Shown piece by piece: positions 39,903-48,842 of a DNA stretch of 64,000 nt (position 1 is the stretch's first letter; each line of letters opens with the position of its first letter). This DNA is from Duganella aceris (lineage in GTDB: Bacteria > Pseudomonadota > Gammaproteobacteria > Burkholderiales > Burkholderiaceae_D), in assembly GCF_011090165.1 (NCBI RefSeq), contig NZ_JAADJT010000004.1:434001-498000 (forward strand), given 5' to 3'. The notes below the pieces were generated by a model that did no database searches, was not told the origin of the DNA, and saw only the letters and a list, made by a program, of their open reading frames with translations. The translations under genes were made by a program, and so were the position numbers.

Positions 39903-40679
39903 TTATTGAATCTTGGCTTTTTTCAGCAGTTCTTCGCGGTAAGCGGCGATCTTGCGCTGTTGCAGGGCTTCAGCGACCTGGCCTTTGACTTCGTCCAGCG
40001 CCGGCAGCTTGGTCGCGCGCGACTCTTCCAGCTTGATCACGTGGTAGCCGAACTCGGTCTTGACCGGGGTCTGGGTGATTTCGCCGTTTTTCAGGGCAAC
40101 CATCGCATCGGCGAAAGGCTTGACCAGCTTGCCTGGAGCCATCCAGCCCAGATCGCCGCCGTTGTTGGCCGAACCGTCTTTCGACACCTTGGCCAGTTCT
40201 TCGAACTTGCCGCCGGCTTTCAGCTTGGCGATGATGTCCTTGGCTTCCTGTTCGGTGGCCACCAGGATGTGACGCGAATGATATTCCTTGTCGCCTGCGG
40301 CGGCTTTGTACTTGTCGTACTCGGCCTGGATCTCGGCATCCTTGACCGGGTTTTTCTTCACGTAGTCAGCCAGCATCGCGTTGATGATGATGCTTTGACG
40401 CGCGTTTTCCAGCGCGGCCTTGACCTCGGCCTTGTTGCCGAAACCTTGTTTGTCCGCTTCCTGCAGCAGCACTTCGCGGCCGATCAGCTCTTTTTTGACC
40501 ATTTCACGCAGTTGCGGGCTGTCAGGTTGCTGACCTTGGGCGACGACTTGCTTGACCATTTGATCAACGCGGGCGGCGGGGATAGCCTTGCCATTGACGG
40601 TCGCGACGTTTTGCGCAAAAACTGGAGCTGCTACGACAGCGATCAGTGCTAACAACAGGCGGGCTGGTTTCAACATCAT
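39903..40679 (-). CDS. periplasmic parvulin-type peptidyl-prolyl isomerase, copy B
   Basis: A signal peptide (KPARLLLALIAVVAAPVFA) precedes an N-terminal helical SurA/PrsA-like region and a parvulin domain (about 130-230: YHSRHILVATEQEAKDI, NNGGDLGWMAPGKLV, KTEFGYHVIKLEE). It should help fold exported proteins. At 258 residues it is a close paralogue of the next gene upstream, sharing most of the N-terminal domain (for instance VVAQGQQPDSPQLRE). Two ATG codons are adjacent at the start, with AGGA upstream. Confidence 0.93.
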   Translation of the reverse strand: MMLKPARLLLALIAVVAAPVFAQNVATVNGKAIPAARVDQMVKQVVAQGQQPDSPQLREMVKKELIGREVLLQEADKQGFGNKAEVKAALENARQSIIINAMLADYVKKNPVKDAEIQAEYDKYKAAAGDKEYHSRHILVATEQEAKDIIAKLKAGGKFEELAKVSKDGSANNGGDLGWMAPGKLVKPFADAMVALKNGEITQTPVKTEFGYHVIKLEESRATKLPALDEVKGQVAEALQQRKIAAYREELLKKAKIQ

Positions 40680-40740
40680 TATTAAATCCTATAAAAAAAC
40701 AAGAAATCGCACTCGGCGGTGCATAGTACCAACGCTTACG

Positions 40741-40766
40741 TAAAAACGGCGCCCCGCAGGGCGCCG
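40741..40766 (-). terminator. terminator between the two parvulin genes
   Basis: On the minus strand a CGGCGCCC/GGGCGCCG stem with a 4-base loop is followed by TTTTTA. It ends the transcript of the upstream copy before the second copy begins. Confidence 0.8.
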
Positions 40767-40778
40767 CCTATCATTACA

Positions 40779-41558
40779 TTACTGCACTTTTGCTTTCTTG
40801 ACCAGTTCTTCTTGGTAAGCTTGCAGTTTCTTCTGGACCAGCGCTTCCGACACTTGCGGCTTCACTTCTTCCAGGGTTGGCAGCTTGGCGGCACGGATGT
40901 CGTCCACTTTGATCACGTGGAAGCCGTTCGGGGTTTGCACCGGCTTCTCGGTGACCTGGCCTTTGCCCAGCGCCACGAAGGCGGCCGAGAACACAGGTGG
41001 GAACGACGAAGGCGAGGCCCAATCCAGATCGCCGCCGTTGGCAGCCGAACCGGTGTCTTTCGACGCTTTGGCCAGGTCTTCGAACTTGGCGCCGGCCTTG
41101 ATCTTGGCGATCACGTCGTTCGCTTCAGCTTCGGTGCCCAGCAGGATGTGGCGCACGTGGTATTCCTTGTCGCCGGCCTGCTTGGAGAAGCGATCGTATT
41201 CCGCCTTGATGTCGGCGTCCGATACCGGGTTTTTCTTGACGTATTCGCCGACCATGGCATTGATGATGATGGCTTGGCGGGCGTTTTCGATTGCTGCCTT
41301 GACGGTCGCATCTTTACCGAAACCCTGCTTTTCCGCTTCCTGCATCATGACTTCGCGGCCGATCAGGTCTTTCTTGATCAGTTCACGCAGCTGAGGGGAA
41401 TCCGGTTGCTGGCCCTGAGCAACGACTTGCTTGACGACGGCTTCAACGCGCGAGGTCGGGATGGCCTTGCCATTAACAACGGCAACGTTTTGAGCAAAAG
41501 CTGGAACAGCGGCAACGGCGAGAAGTGCAATCAGCAACTTGGCTGGCTTGAAAGTCAT
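40779..41558 (-). CDS. periplasmic parvulin-type peptidyl-prolyl isomerase, copy A
   Basis: This 259-residue paralogue of the gene downstream has a signal peptide (KPAKLLIALLAVAAVPAFA), the same N-terminal helical region, and a parvulin domain (YHVRHILLGTEAEANDV, NGGDLDWASPSSFPPVF, NGFHVIKVDDI). The active-site region differs from copy B (DWASPSSFPP against GWMAPGKLVK), so the two may prefer different clients. It lies downstream of bolA on the same strand, with 120 bases between. Confidence 0.93.
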   Translation of the reverse strand: MTFKPAKLLIALLAVAAVPAFAQNVAVVNGKAIPTSRVEAVVKQVVAQGQQPDSPQLRELIKKDLIGREVMMQEAEKQGFGKDATVKAAIENARQAIIINAMVGEYVKKNPVSDADIKAEYDRFSKQAGDKEYHVRHILLGTEAEANDVIAKIKAGAKFEDLAKASKDTGSAANGGDLDWASPSSFPPVFSAAFVALGKGQVTEKPVQTPNGFHVIKVDDIRAAKLPTLEEVKPQVSEALVQKKLQAYQEELVKKAKVQ

Positions 41559-41681
41559 TATTAATTCCTGTAAGGGGAAAGTTTTAGCGAAATGGCCTGG
41601 CGTGGGAGTGTGATCTGCTATCTGTTCTTGTGTTCAATTATTTTGAAACCGATAGGGACCGCTCCCTTACCAAGCGCTACA

Positions 41682-41963
41682 TCATACTTCGGACGGAGCC
41701 AATGCGGTAATGGCCAATGCATGAATTTCTTTATGCATCATATCGTGCACGGAATCATACACGAGTCGATGTCTTGTGACGAGTTTGAGGCCTTCGAATT
41801 GTAACGAAACAATTCGAACGTTGTAATGCCCGCCGCCGGAGGCCGCGCCGGCATGGCCGGCGTGCATGGCGGAGTCGTCTTCCAGCACCAGCTCGACCGG
41901 CGTCAGCGCCGCCTCGAAGCGGGCGCGCATGCGCTCCATGCGACTATCTTGAATCTGGCTCAT
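41682..41963 (-). CDS. bolA: BolA-family protein
   Basis: BolA proteins bind iron-sulfur clusters with monothiol glutaredoxins or act as regulators. The 93-residue product has the conserved core VRIVSLQFEGLKLVTRHRLVYDSVHDMM with the invariant His in VTRHR. A Gly/Ala/His-rich loop (MHAGHAGAASGGGHY) lies in the variable region that may offer extra histidine ligands. It overlaps yciB by 4 bases, so the two are cotranslated; this pairing is common in betaproteobacteria. Confidence 0.93.
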   Translation of the reverse strand: MSQIQDSRMERMRARFEAALTPVELVLEDDSAMHAGHAGAASGGGHYNVRIVSLQFEGLKLVTRHRLVYDSVHDMMHKEIHALAITALAPSEV

Positions 41964-42589
41964 GCCTGGTCCTTCATGTGGCGCGACAAATAAATCGTCT
42001 GGCCGACGATAAACACGAACATCAGCGACGTCGAACCGAAGGCTTTAAAACTGACCCAGGCGCTGGTATCGCCTTTAAACAGCACGAAGGCGATATACCA
42101 ATTCAGGAAGCCCATTGCGATAAAGAAACAGATCCAGGCGGTATTCAACCGGGCCCAGATCAAGGCAGGCAACTGGACGATTTCGCCCATCGATTTCTGC
42201 ATCAGATTCTTTTTAAACACACGGTCGCTGATCAGCAGGCCGGCGGCGAACAGCCAATACACGATGCTCAGTTTCCATTTAATGAAATCCTCGTCGTGCA
42301 GGTAAATGGTGAGCCCGCCGAACACCACGAACATCGCCAGCGAAAACCACAGCATGCCGTCGACCTTGTGCTTGCGCAGCTTGAGGATGGCGATCTGCGC
42401 CATCGTGGCCAGGATGCCGACCAGGGTCGCGATGACGATCGGCGCCTGGTCCGGCGTCACCGTTCCGCCCGATATCATGCCGCTCAAGTAAGTGTTGATG
42501 AAGTGCTGCGCCGCGTCGGCATTCCAGCCCGACAGTTTGTAGGCGGCAAAAAACAGCAACAGCGGGATCATATCGAACAGAAATTTCAT
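41960..42589 (-). CDS. yciB: inner-membrane septation protein YciB
   Basis: YciB (also called IspZ or septation protein A) is a small inner-membrane protein linked to envelope integrity and division. The 209 residues start with the family opening KFLFDMIPLLLFFAAYK and contain five or six hydrophobic helices, with FIKWKLSIVYWLFAAGLLIS and NTAWICFFIAMGFLNWYIAF. It lies 9 bases after msrB, in the minus-strand run selO-msrB-yciB-bolA. Confidence 0.95.
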   Translation of the reverse strand: MKFLFDMIPLLLFFAAYKLSGWNADAAQHFINTYLSGMISGGTVTPDQAPIVIATLVGILATMAQIAILKLRKHKVDGMLWFSLAMFVVFGGLTIYLHDEDFIKWKLSIVYWLFAAGLLISDRVFKKNLMQKSMGEIVQLPALIWARLNTAWICFFIAMGFLNWYIAFVLFKGDTSAWVSFKAFGSTSLMFVFIVGQTIYLSRHMKDQA

Positions 42590-42598
42590 GATGTCTTA

Positions 42599-42997
42599 TT
42601 AGTCTTGTGGATCGAAGCGCAAGGACGCGGAATTGATGCAATAACGCAGGCCGGTCGGCGGCGGACCGTCCGGGAAAACGTGACCCAAGTGCGCGTCGCA
42701 GACCGCGCAAATGATTTCGGTGCGCAGCATACCATGGGAACGGTCGACAATTTCGGTCACATTGGCCGGATCGATCGCTTCGAAATAGCTGGGCCAGCCG
42801 CAGCCGGAATCGAATTTGGTGTCGGAACGGAACAGCGGCGTGTCGCAGCAGACGCAGGTGTAGACGCCATGCTCGTGATGATCCCAGAACTTGCCGGTGA
42901 AAGCGCGTTCGGTGGCGGCGTGGCGCGTGACTTCATATTCCATAGGGTCCAGCTGGGCGCGCCATTCGGCGTCGGATTTGATGACTTTATCGTTCAT
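42599..42997 (-). CDS. msrB: methionine-R-sulfoxide reductase B
   Basis: MsrB reduces the R form of methionine sulfoxide with thioredoxin. Catalytic Cys120 is in RYCINSASL, the resolving Cys66 in SGCGWPS, and the structural zinc is held by Cys48, Cys51, Cys97 and Cys100. At 132 residues without a signal peptide it is cytoplasmic. Its neighbour selO also acts in redox response, and the two are 14 bases apart on the same strand. Confidence 0.97.
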   Translation of the reverse strand: MNDKVIKSDAEWRAQLDPMEYEVTRHAATERAFTGKFWDHHEHGVYTCVCCDTPLFRSDTKFDSGCGWPSYFEAIDPANVTEIVDRSHGMLRTEIICAVCDAHLGHVFPDGPPPTGLRYCINSASLRFDPQD

Positions 42998-43011
42998 GAC
43001 TTATTACTCGC

Positions 43012-44409
43012 TTAAGAAGAACAGCTGACTTCGAGATGACTTGCCCAGTCGGGCGGCAAGGCGGCGTAATGTTCGTGCTCGGGCTGTTCGTCGTATGGGC
43101 GCTGCAACACAGTCAGCAGGCGCGCCACTTCCGTAAAGTCCTTATTTTGCGCCTTTTCGATCGCCACTTGGGCTAGATAATTGCGCAGCACGTATTTGGG
43201 GTTCGTTTGATTCATCGCAAGCCGGCGCGTGGCGTCGTCGCTGTTTTCCGCGCGCAGGCGGGCGCGGTACTGCTCGGCCCAGGCGTCGAAGGCCGGGCGA
43301 TCGAGGAACAGGTCGCGCAGCGGTTCGTCGCCGCCGGCGTCGGCCGCGCGCATGCCGCTCAGACGGCGGAAGAACAGCGTGAAATCGACGCTGTTCGCCT
43401 GCATCAGCGCAAACATGGCGTCGAACAGCGCGCGGTCGGCGTCCAGATGCTGGTCCAGCAGCGACAGGCCCAGCTTGGCGTGCAGCAGTTCATCCATCCT
43501 GGCGGCGAACTCGGGCTGGTAGACGGCCAGCGCCGCCTCGGTCGCCTCGACCTCGCCGATCAACGGCAGCAGCGCCTGGCCCAGCGCGTAACAGTTCCAA
43601 TGACCGACCTGCGGCTGGTTGGCGTAGGAATAGCGGCCCTGCTGGTCGGTGTGGTTGCAGATATGCTGGGCGTCGAAGGCTTCCATGAAGCCGAACGGGC
43701 CGTAATCCAGGGTCAGGCCGAGGATGGACATATTGTCGGTGTTCATCACGCCGTGCATGAAGCCGACCGCCTGCCAGTGCGCGATCATGTGCGCGGTACG
43801 GCGCGTGACTTCGGCCAGCAGCGCCTGGTAGGGATTGTCGGCGCCGAGCAGCTCCGGGTAAAAGCGCTCGATGACGTAGTCGGCCAGGATCTTCAGCTCA
43901 TCGTTCTTGTTGCGGTAAAACCAGTGCTCGAACGAGCCGAAGCGCACGAAGCTCTGCGCCATGCGCACCACCACGGCCGAGGTCTCGACCGTCTCGCGCA
44001 TCACGCCCTGGTCGGAACCGGCCACCGACAAGGCGCGCGAGGTCGGCACGCCCAGCGCATGCATCGCCTCGGAGCAGAGGAATTCCCGGATCGACGAGCG
44101 CAGCACGGCGCGGCCGTCGCCCATGCGCGAGTAGGGCGTCAGGCCGGCGCCTTTCCATTGCAGCTCCATCGGCCCCTGCGTGGTGGCGACGTCGCCGAAC
44201 AGCATGGCGCGGCCGTCGCCCAGCTGGCCGGCCCAGACGCCGAACTGGTGGCCGGAATACACGGCCGCCAGCGGCAGCGCGCGGTCCGGCGCGACATTGC
44301 CGATCAGGACATCGAGGCTGTCGGCCAATTGTTGCGGCGTCAGTCCGACCAGTTCGGCGGCCGGCGCGCTGACCGCGACCAGATAGGGGGCCGGCAGCGG
44401 CGTCGGCAT
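43012..44409 (-). CDS. selO: SelO (YdiU) protein AMPylase, start codon unclear
   Basis: SelO is a pseudokinase-fold enzyme that transfers AMP to proteins in redox control. Marks include [69 protein letters not shown] and the C-terminal SCSS, whose Cys stands where eukaryotic SelO has selenocysteine. The first ordinary start, the ATG at 44409, cuts off a conserved N-terminus. The same frame upstream encodes [18 protein letters not shown], which matches the E. coli opening. No ATG, GTG or TTG lies there, so the real start may be CTG at 44463 or ATC near 44478 (GGGA 6 bases upstream), or there may be a lesion. Confidence 0.9.
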   Translation of the reverse strand: MPTPLPAPYLVAVSAPAAELVGLTPQQLADSLDVLIGNVAPDRALPLAAVYSGHQFGVWAGQLGDGRAMLFGDVATTQGPMELQWKGAGLTPYSRMGDGRAVLRSSIREFLCSEAMHALGVPTSRALSVAGSDQGVMRETVETSAVVVRMAQSFVRFGSFEHWFYRNKNDELKILADYVIERFYPELLGADNPYQALLAEVTRRTAHMIAHWQAVGFMHGVMNTDNMSILGLTLDYGPFGFMEAFDAQHICNHTDQQGRYSYANQPQVGHWNCYALGQALLPLIGEVEATEAALAVYQPEFAARMDELLHAKLGLSLLDQHLDADRALFDAMFALMQANSVDFTLFFRRLSGMRAADAGGDEPLRDLFLDRPAFDAWAEQYRARLRAENSDDATRRLAMNQTNPKYVLRNYLAQVAIEKAQNKDFTEVARLLTVLQRPYDEQPEHEHYAALPPDWASHLEVSCSS

Positions 44410-44620
44410 CAGCCGGGTATAGAAGGCGGGCGGCAGGGACGCGAACGAATTGTCCAGCGGCAGTTTGGCGGCAGTGATGATAGTTCCCGTGATGAGTCGG
44501 CGTAAGCGGTGAATTTTACCGCAGGCGGCGCATGCGGCGTTGCAGCATCGAAAACCGTTGACGTGTATCGTGCGCGCGTTTCAAACTCGTTCCATAAAAT
44601 CAATCTTTCCGGAGACCGCC

Positions 44621-46267
44621 ATGTACCCCCAAAGTCCGCTGATGGGCCAGATGATGAACCAGCCGCTGCTGATTTCCGGCATCCTCGAATTCGCGGCCCG
44701 GCATTACGCCAACAGCGAGATCGTTTCGCAGCGGGTGGAAGGGGATCTGCACCGCTACACCTTCCGCGATTGCCACCGGCGCGCCAGGCAGCTCGCCAAC
44801 GCGCTGGAGGCGCTGGGCGTGCGCATGGGCGACCGGGTCGGCACGCTGGCCTGGAACGGCTACCGCCATCTGGAAGCGTATTACGGCGTCTCCGGCTCCG
44901 GCGCGGTGCTGCACACCATCAATCCGCGGCTGCATCCGGAGCAGCTGGCCTACGTCTGCAATCACGCCGAAAACCAGTACCTGCTGTTCGATTTCTGCTT
45001 CCTGCCGATCGTGGAAGCGATCGCGGCGCACTGCAAGACCATCAAGGGCTACATCCTGCTGGGAGACGCCGACCGCATGCCGGCCGACAGCAAGATCCCC
45101 AATCTGCTGTGCTATGAAGACCTGCTCGCGGCGCAGACCGACGAGTACGCATGGCCGCGTTTCGACGAGAATTCGGCCTCGACGCTGTGCTACACCTCGG
45201 GCACCACTGGCAATCCGAAAGGCGTGCTGTACTCGCACCGCTCGACGGTGCTGCACGCCTACGCCTCGGCGCTGCCGAACGTGCTCAACGTCTCCTCGCG
45301 GGACACGGTGATGCCGGTGGTGCCCATGTTCCACGTCAACGCCTGGGGCTTGCCGTACTCGGTGCCGCTATCCGGCGCCAAGATGGTGTTTCCCGGCCCG
45401 GCGCTGGACGGCAAGTCGGTCTACGAATTGATGGAGGCGGAAAAAGTCACCTTCTCGGCCGGCGTGCCGACGGTGTGGCTGGGCCTGATCAATTACGCGC
45501 TGCAAAACAATCTGAAATTCTCGACCTTCCGCCGCACGGTGATCGGTGGCTCGGCCTGCCCGCCGGCGATGATGAACACGCTGATCGACGAATTCGGCGT
45601 CGAGGTAATCCACGGCTGGGGCATGACCGAGATGTCGCCGCTTGGCACCACCGGCGGCCTGCTGACCAAGCACATGGAACTGCCCAAGGCCGAGCAGCGC
45701 AAGATCCTGCAAAAGCAGGGACACGCCATTTACGGCGTCGATATGAAGATCGTCGACGACGATGGCACCGAATTGCCCTGGGATGGCGTCGCTTACGGGA
45801 ATTTGCTGGTCCAGGGCCCATGGATCGCGGCGCGCTATTTCAAGGACGAGGGCGGCGATGTGCTGCAGGACGGCTGGTTCCCCACCGGCGACGTCGCCAC
45901 CATCGACCCGGACGGCTTCATGCAGATCACCGATCGCAGCAAGGATGTCATCAAGTCCGGCGGCGAATGGATAGGTACCATCGACCTGGAGAACATCGCC
46001 ATGTCGCATCCGGCGGTGATGCAGGCGGCCTGCATCGGCGTATTCCACCCGAAATGGGATGAGCGGCCCTTGCTGGTGGTGGTGCGCCGTCCCGGGCAGG
46101 ACGTCAGCCGCGAAGCGCTGCTGGCGCACTTCGACGGCAAGGTCGCGAAATGGTGGCTGCCGGACGACGTGGTGTTCGCCGACGCCTTGCCGGTCGGCGG
46201 CACCGGCAAGATCCAGAAAAACAAGTTGCGCGAACAATACAAAGAACACCGCCTGCCCACCGCGTGA
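44621..46267 (+). CDS. acyl-CoA ligase (fatty acid or related acid)
   Basis: This 548-residue AMP-forming enzyme activates a carboxylic acid as its CoA thioester. The AMP-binding motif starts at Tyr191 (YTSGTTGNPKG); other marks are GWGMTEMSPLGT, GWFPTGDVATIDPDGFMQITDR and the C-terminal lysine in GGTGKIQKNKLRE. Medium- or long-chain fatty acids or methylthiopropionate-type substrates are possible. ATG at 44621 has GGAG 7 bases upstream. The beta-oxidation genes are 9 and 16 kb away, but its upstream region lacks the shared operator seen there. Confidence 0.92.
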   Translation: MYPQSPLMGQMMNQPLLISGILEFAARHYANSEIVSQRVEGDLHRYTFRDCHRRARQLANALEALGVRMGDRVGTLAWNGYRHLEAYYGVSGSGAVLHTINPRLHPEQLAYVCNHAENQYLLFDFCFLPIVEAIAAHCKTIKGYILLGDADRMPADSKIPNLLCYEDLLAAQTDEYAWPRFDENSASTLCYTSGTTGNPKGVLYSHRSTVLHAYASALPNVLNVSSRDTVMPVVPMFHVNAWGLPYSVPLSGAKMVFPGPALDGKSVYELMEAEKVTFSAGVPTVWLGLINYALQNNLKFSTFRRTVIGGSACPPAMMNTLIDEFGVEVIHGWGMTEMSPLGTTGGLLTKHMELPKAEQRKILQKQGHAIYGVDMKIVDDDGTELPWDGVAYGNLLVQGPWIAARYFKDEGGDVLQDGWFPTGDVATIDPDGFMQITDRSKDVIKSGGEWIGTIDLENIAMSHPAVMQAACIGVFHPKWDERPLLVVVRRPGQDVSREALLAHFDGKVAKWWLPDDVVFADALPVGGTGKIQKNKLREQYKEHRLPTA

Positions 46268-46332
46268 AGCGGCCGCCAGTGGGGCGATGGGTTTTTTTAA
46301 TCGAAAATCCGGGTCATTCAGCAATAAACTAT

Positions 46333-46361
46333 TTGACCTGTGGCAACATTCAGCTTACATT
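46333..46361 (+). promoter_or_regulatory. promoter of the membrane chemoreceptor gene
   Basis: TTGACC (46333-46338) and TACATT (46356-46361) are 17 bases apart. It is a sigma-70-type promoter rather than a sigma-28 flagellar one. The leader to the ATG at 46502 is about 130 bases, with no gene in it. Confidence 0.6.
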
Positions 46362-46501
46362 ATTGCCTCTGAGCACTTAGCCACCCCGGCTTACCCAGGC
46401 GCGCAATCCCGGCCAGCGATGGCCGCGGCGATACAGTACCTCATATCCGACACGCCCCCGGTCAATCGCGGACCCAGATCCGCACCGAAAAAGAGATTTC
46501 A

Positions 46502-48094
46502 ATGTTTACTCGCATCACTATTCGCCTGCGACTGATCGCCAGCATGTCGTTCCTGGGTATTTTGATTGTCACCATCGGCGGCGTCAGCCTGTTCGGCATG
46601 AACACCGTCAACGTCGCGTTGAAGGATGTGTACTCGAACCAGATGGCGTCCGCCATCGTCCTCGCCAACGCCAAGAATTTCCTCAACCGCTCGCGCTTCG
46701 TCATCGATCGCGGCGTGTTCCATCCGGAAGCGGCCGACCTGGAGAAAACACTGGGACGCGCCGATGGCTTCATCGTCGATTCCGACAAGGCCTGGGCCGA
46801 ATATCTGGCGCTGCCGCTGGGCGAGGGTGAAAAAGAGCTGGCCGCCAAGCTGGACAGCGAACGCAAGCTGTACATCGGCGAACTGCGCGCGCTGATGTCC
46901 GCGCTGCGCGCCCAGGACGCCGACAAGATCGAAGAGATGGCGATGAAAAAACTGTCGGCGCAGTTCTCGATCTTCGACGCCGCCTCCAACAAGCTGGAGC
47001 AGTTCCAGGTCAAATCGGCCGAGGAGCATTACCTGCAAAGCCAATCGTTCTTCTCCAGTTTCCAGAAGGGTTTCGTGATCGTGCTGCTGGTGGCCGCCGC
47101 GCTGATCGTGTTCTCCGCGCTGCGCCTGCTGCGCGCCATCCTGCAACCGCTGTCGCATGCGCTGGGCCATTTCGACGCCATCGCCGCCGGCAAGCTGAAC
47201 AACCACATCGTCGTCGAGCGCGAGGATGAAATGGGCAAGCTGATGCGCGGCCTGATCAAGATGCAGGAACAGATGTCGGGCACGGTGCGCAGCATCCGCA
47301 CCGGCAGCAGCGCGATCGCCACCGCCAGCGCCGAAATCTCCGACGGCAATCTGGACCTGTCGCGCCGCACCGAGAACCAGGCCGCCGCGCTGGAGGAGAC
47401 CGCCTCGTCGCTGGAAGAGCTGACCTCGACCGTGCGCCAGAACGCCGACAACGCGCGCCAGGCCAACCAGCTGGCGCTGACCGCGTCGGACGTGGCGGGC
47501 CAGGGCGGCCAGATCGTCTCGCAAGTGGTGGACACGATGAGCGCCATCAACGGCTCGTCGCGCAAGATCGCCGACATCATCGGCGTCATCGACGGCATCG
47601 CGTTCCAGACCAACATCCTGGCGCTGAACGCCGCGGTGGAAGCGGCGCGCGCCGGCGAGCAGGGCCGTGGCTTCGCGGTGGTGGCCTCCGAAGTGCGCAA
47701 CCTGGCGCAACGGTCGGCGGCGGCGGCCAAGGAAATCAAGGAATTGATCACCGCCTCGGTGGAGCAGGTGGACGCCGGCACGCAGCTGGTCGACAAGGCC
47801 GGCGCCACGATGGATCAGATCGTCAGCAGCGTCGAGCGCGTCACCAGCATCATGACCGAGATCATGATCGCCGGCGAAGAGCAAAGCGAAGGCATCAACC
47901 AGATCAACCAGGCGATCGTGCAGATGGATGAAGTAACGCAGCAAAACGCCGCGCTGGTGGAAGAAGCGGCGGCCGCCGCCAACTCGCTGCAAGAGCAAGC
48001 CGCGCAGCTGGAAGACATGGTCAGCACCTTCAAGCTGGACAGCCACAACGAACCACGCGCCGCGCAACGCCGCCCGGCGCTAGCACTCCGCTAA
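46502..48094 (+). CDS. methyl-accepting chemotaxis protein, membrane type
   Basis: This 530-residue receptor has a first membrane helix at about 10-32, a periplasmic four-helix-bundle-type domain, a second helix at about 187-207, a HAMP domain, and the cytoplasmic signalling domain with hairpin tip [31 protein letters not shown]. Methylation regions are recognisable at [14 protein letters not shown]. The C-terminus is basic and lacks the NWETF-type CheR/CheB tether. AAAGAGA precedes the ATG. It stands alone with its own promoter. Confidence 0.95.
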   Translation: MFTRITIRLRLIASMSFLGILIVTIGGVSLFGMNTVNVALKDVYSNQMASAIVLANAKNFLNRSRFVIDRGVFHPEAADLEKTLGRADGFIVDSDKAWAEYLALPLGEGEKELAAKLDSERKLYIGELRALMSALRAQDADKIEEMAMKKLSAQFSIFDAASNKLEQFQVKSAEEHYLQSQSFFSSFQKGFVIVLLVAAALIVFSALRLLRAILQPLSHALGHFDAIAAGKLNNHIVVEREDEMGKLMRGLIKMQEQMSGTVRSIRTGSSAIATASAEISDGNLDLSRRTENQAAALEETASSLEELTSTVRQNADNARQANQLALTASDVAGQGGQIVSQVVDTMSAINGSSRKIADIIGVIDGIAFQTNILALNAAVEAARAGEQGRGFAVVASEVRNLAQRSAAAAKEIKELITASVEQVDAGTQLVDKAGATMDQIVSSVERVTSIMTEIMIAGEEQSEGINQINQAIVQMDEVTQQNAALVEEAAAAANSLQEQAAQLEDMVSTFKLDSHNEPRAAQRRPALALR

Positions 48095-48104
48095 AAACCC
48101 CGGA

Positions 48105-48797
48105 TTATTTGAGGGCGCCGAAGACTTTGCCGATGAGCTTGCTTCCGGTGCCCAGCGGGTCGGCGCGGATCGCTTTTTCTTCTTCGGCGATCATCGTGTA
48201 CAGCCCGTCCAGCGCGCGCTGCGTGACGTAGCCTTCCACCGTCATCTGCTCCTGCGCCTTGATGCCCATCTTCGGCGCCAGCGCCATCGTGCTGTTGTAT
48301 TTGTTGGCCAGGTCGGAGCGGTCGGTGACTTTCTTGACGATCGGCAGGAACTGCGTCGCCAGCTTGGGCGAGGTTTTTTCGCGGAAGAAGTCGGTCACCG
48401 AGGTGTCGCCGCCGGTCAGGATGTTCTTGGCGTCGCTGATGCTCATCGATTTGACCGCGTCCAGCAACAGCGGCTTGGCCATCGGCACCGCCGCTTCGGC
48501 GGCGTGGTTCATCTGCACCACCAGCTCGTCGAGCTGCTTGCCCTTGCCGGTCATCTTTAGCAGCGGCCGCGCCTGCTCCAGGATCTTCGGCAGCGGGATG
48601 CGCACTTTTTCATTGTTGAGGAATCCGTTCTCCGCGCCCAGTTTGGACACCGCCAGATTGGCGCCTTGCTCCAGCGCGGCCTTCAGGCCGCCGGAGGCGT
48701 CCTGGTTGCTCAGGTCGGCCAGCGACAACGCATAGGCGCTGGCGGCCAGCAGGCTCAACGGAATTAGCAGGGCGATCGAACGGCGGGAGACGGACAT
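48105..48797 (-). CDS. DUF4197 domain protein, exported
   Basis: A signal peptide (RRSIALLIPLSLLAASAYA) is followed by about 205 residues of the DUF4197 family, with LSNQDASGGLKAALEQGANLAV, ISDAKNILTGGDTSVTDFFR and DGLYTMIAEEEKAIRADP. Family members are periplasmic and their function is not known. It converges on the membrane chemoreceptor gene with 10 bases between stops. Confidence 0.88.
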   Translation of the reverse strand: MSVSRRSIALLIPLSLLAASAYALSLADLSNQDASGGLKAALEQGANLAVSKLGAENGFLNNEKVRIPLPKILEQARPLLKMTGKGKQLDELVVQMNHAAEAAVPMAKPLLLDAVKSMSISDAKNILTGGDTSVTDFFREKTSPKLATQFLPIVKKVTDRSDLANKYNSTMALAPKMGIKAQEQMTVEGYVTQRALDGLYTMIAEEEKAIRADPLGTGSKLIGKVFGALK

Positions 48798-48842
48798 GGC
48801 GGACCTCGTGATGTAAGTTCCGCTACTTTACCCCACCACCGC

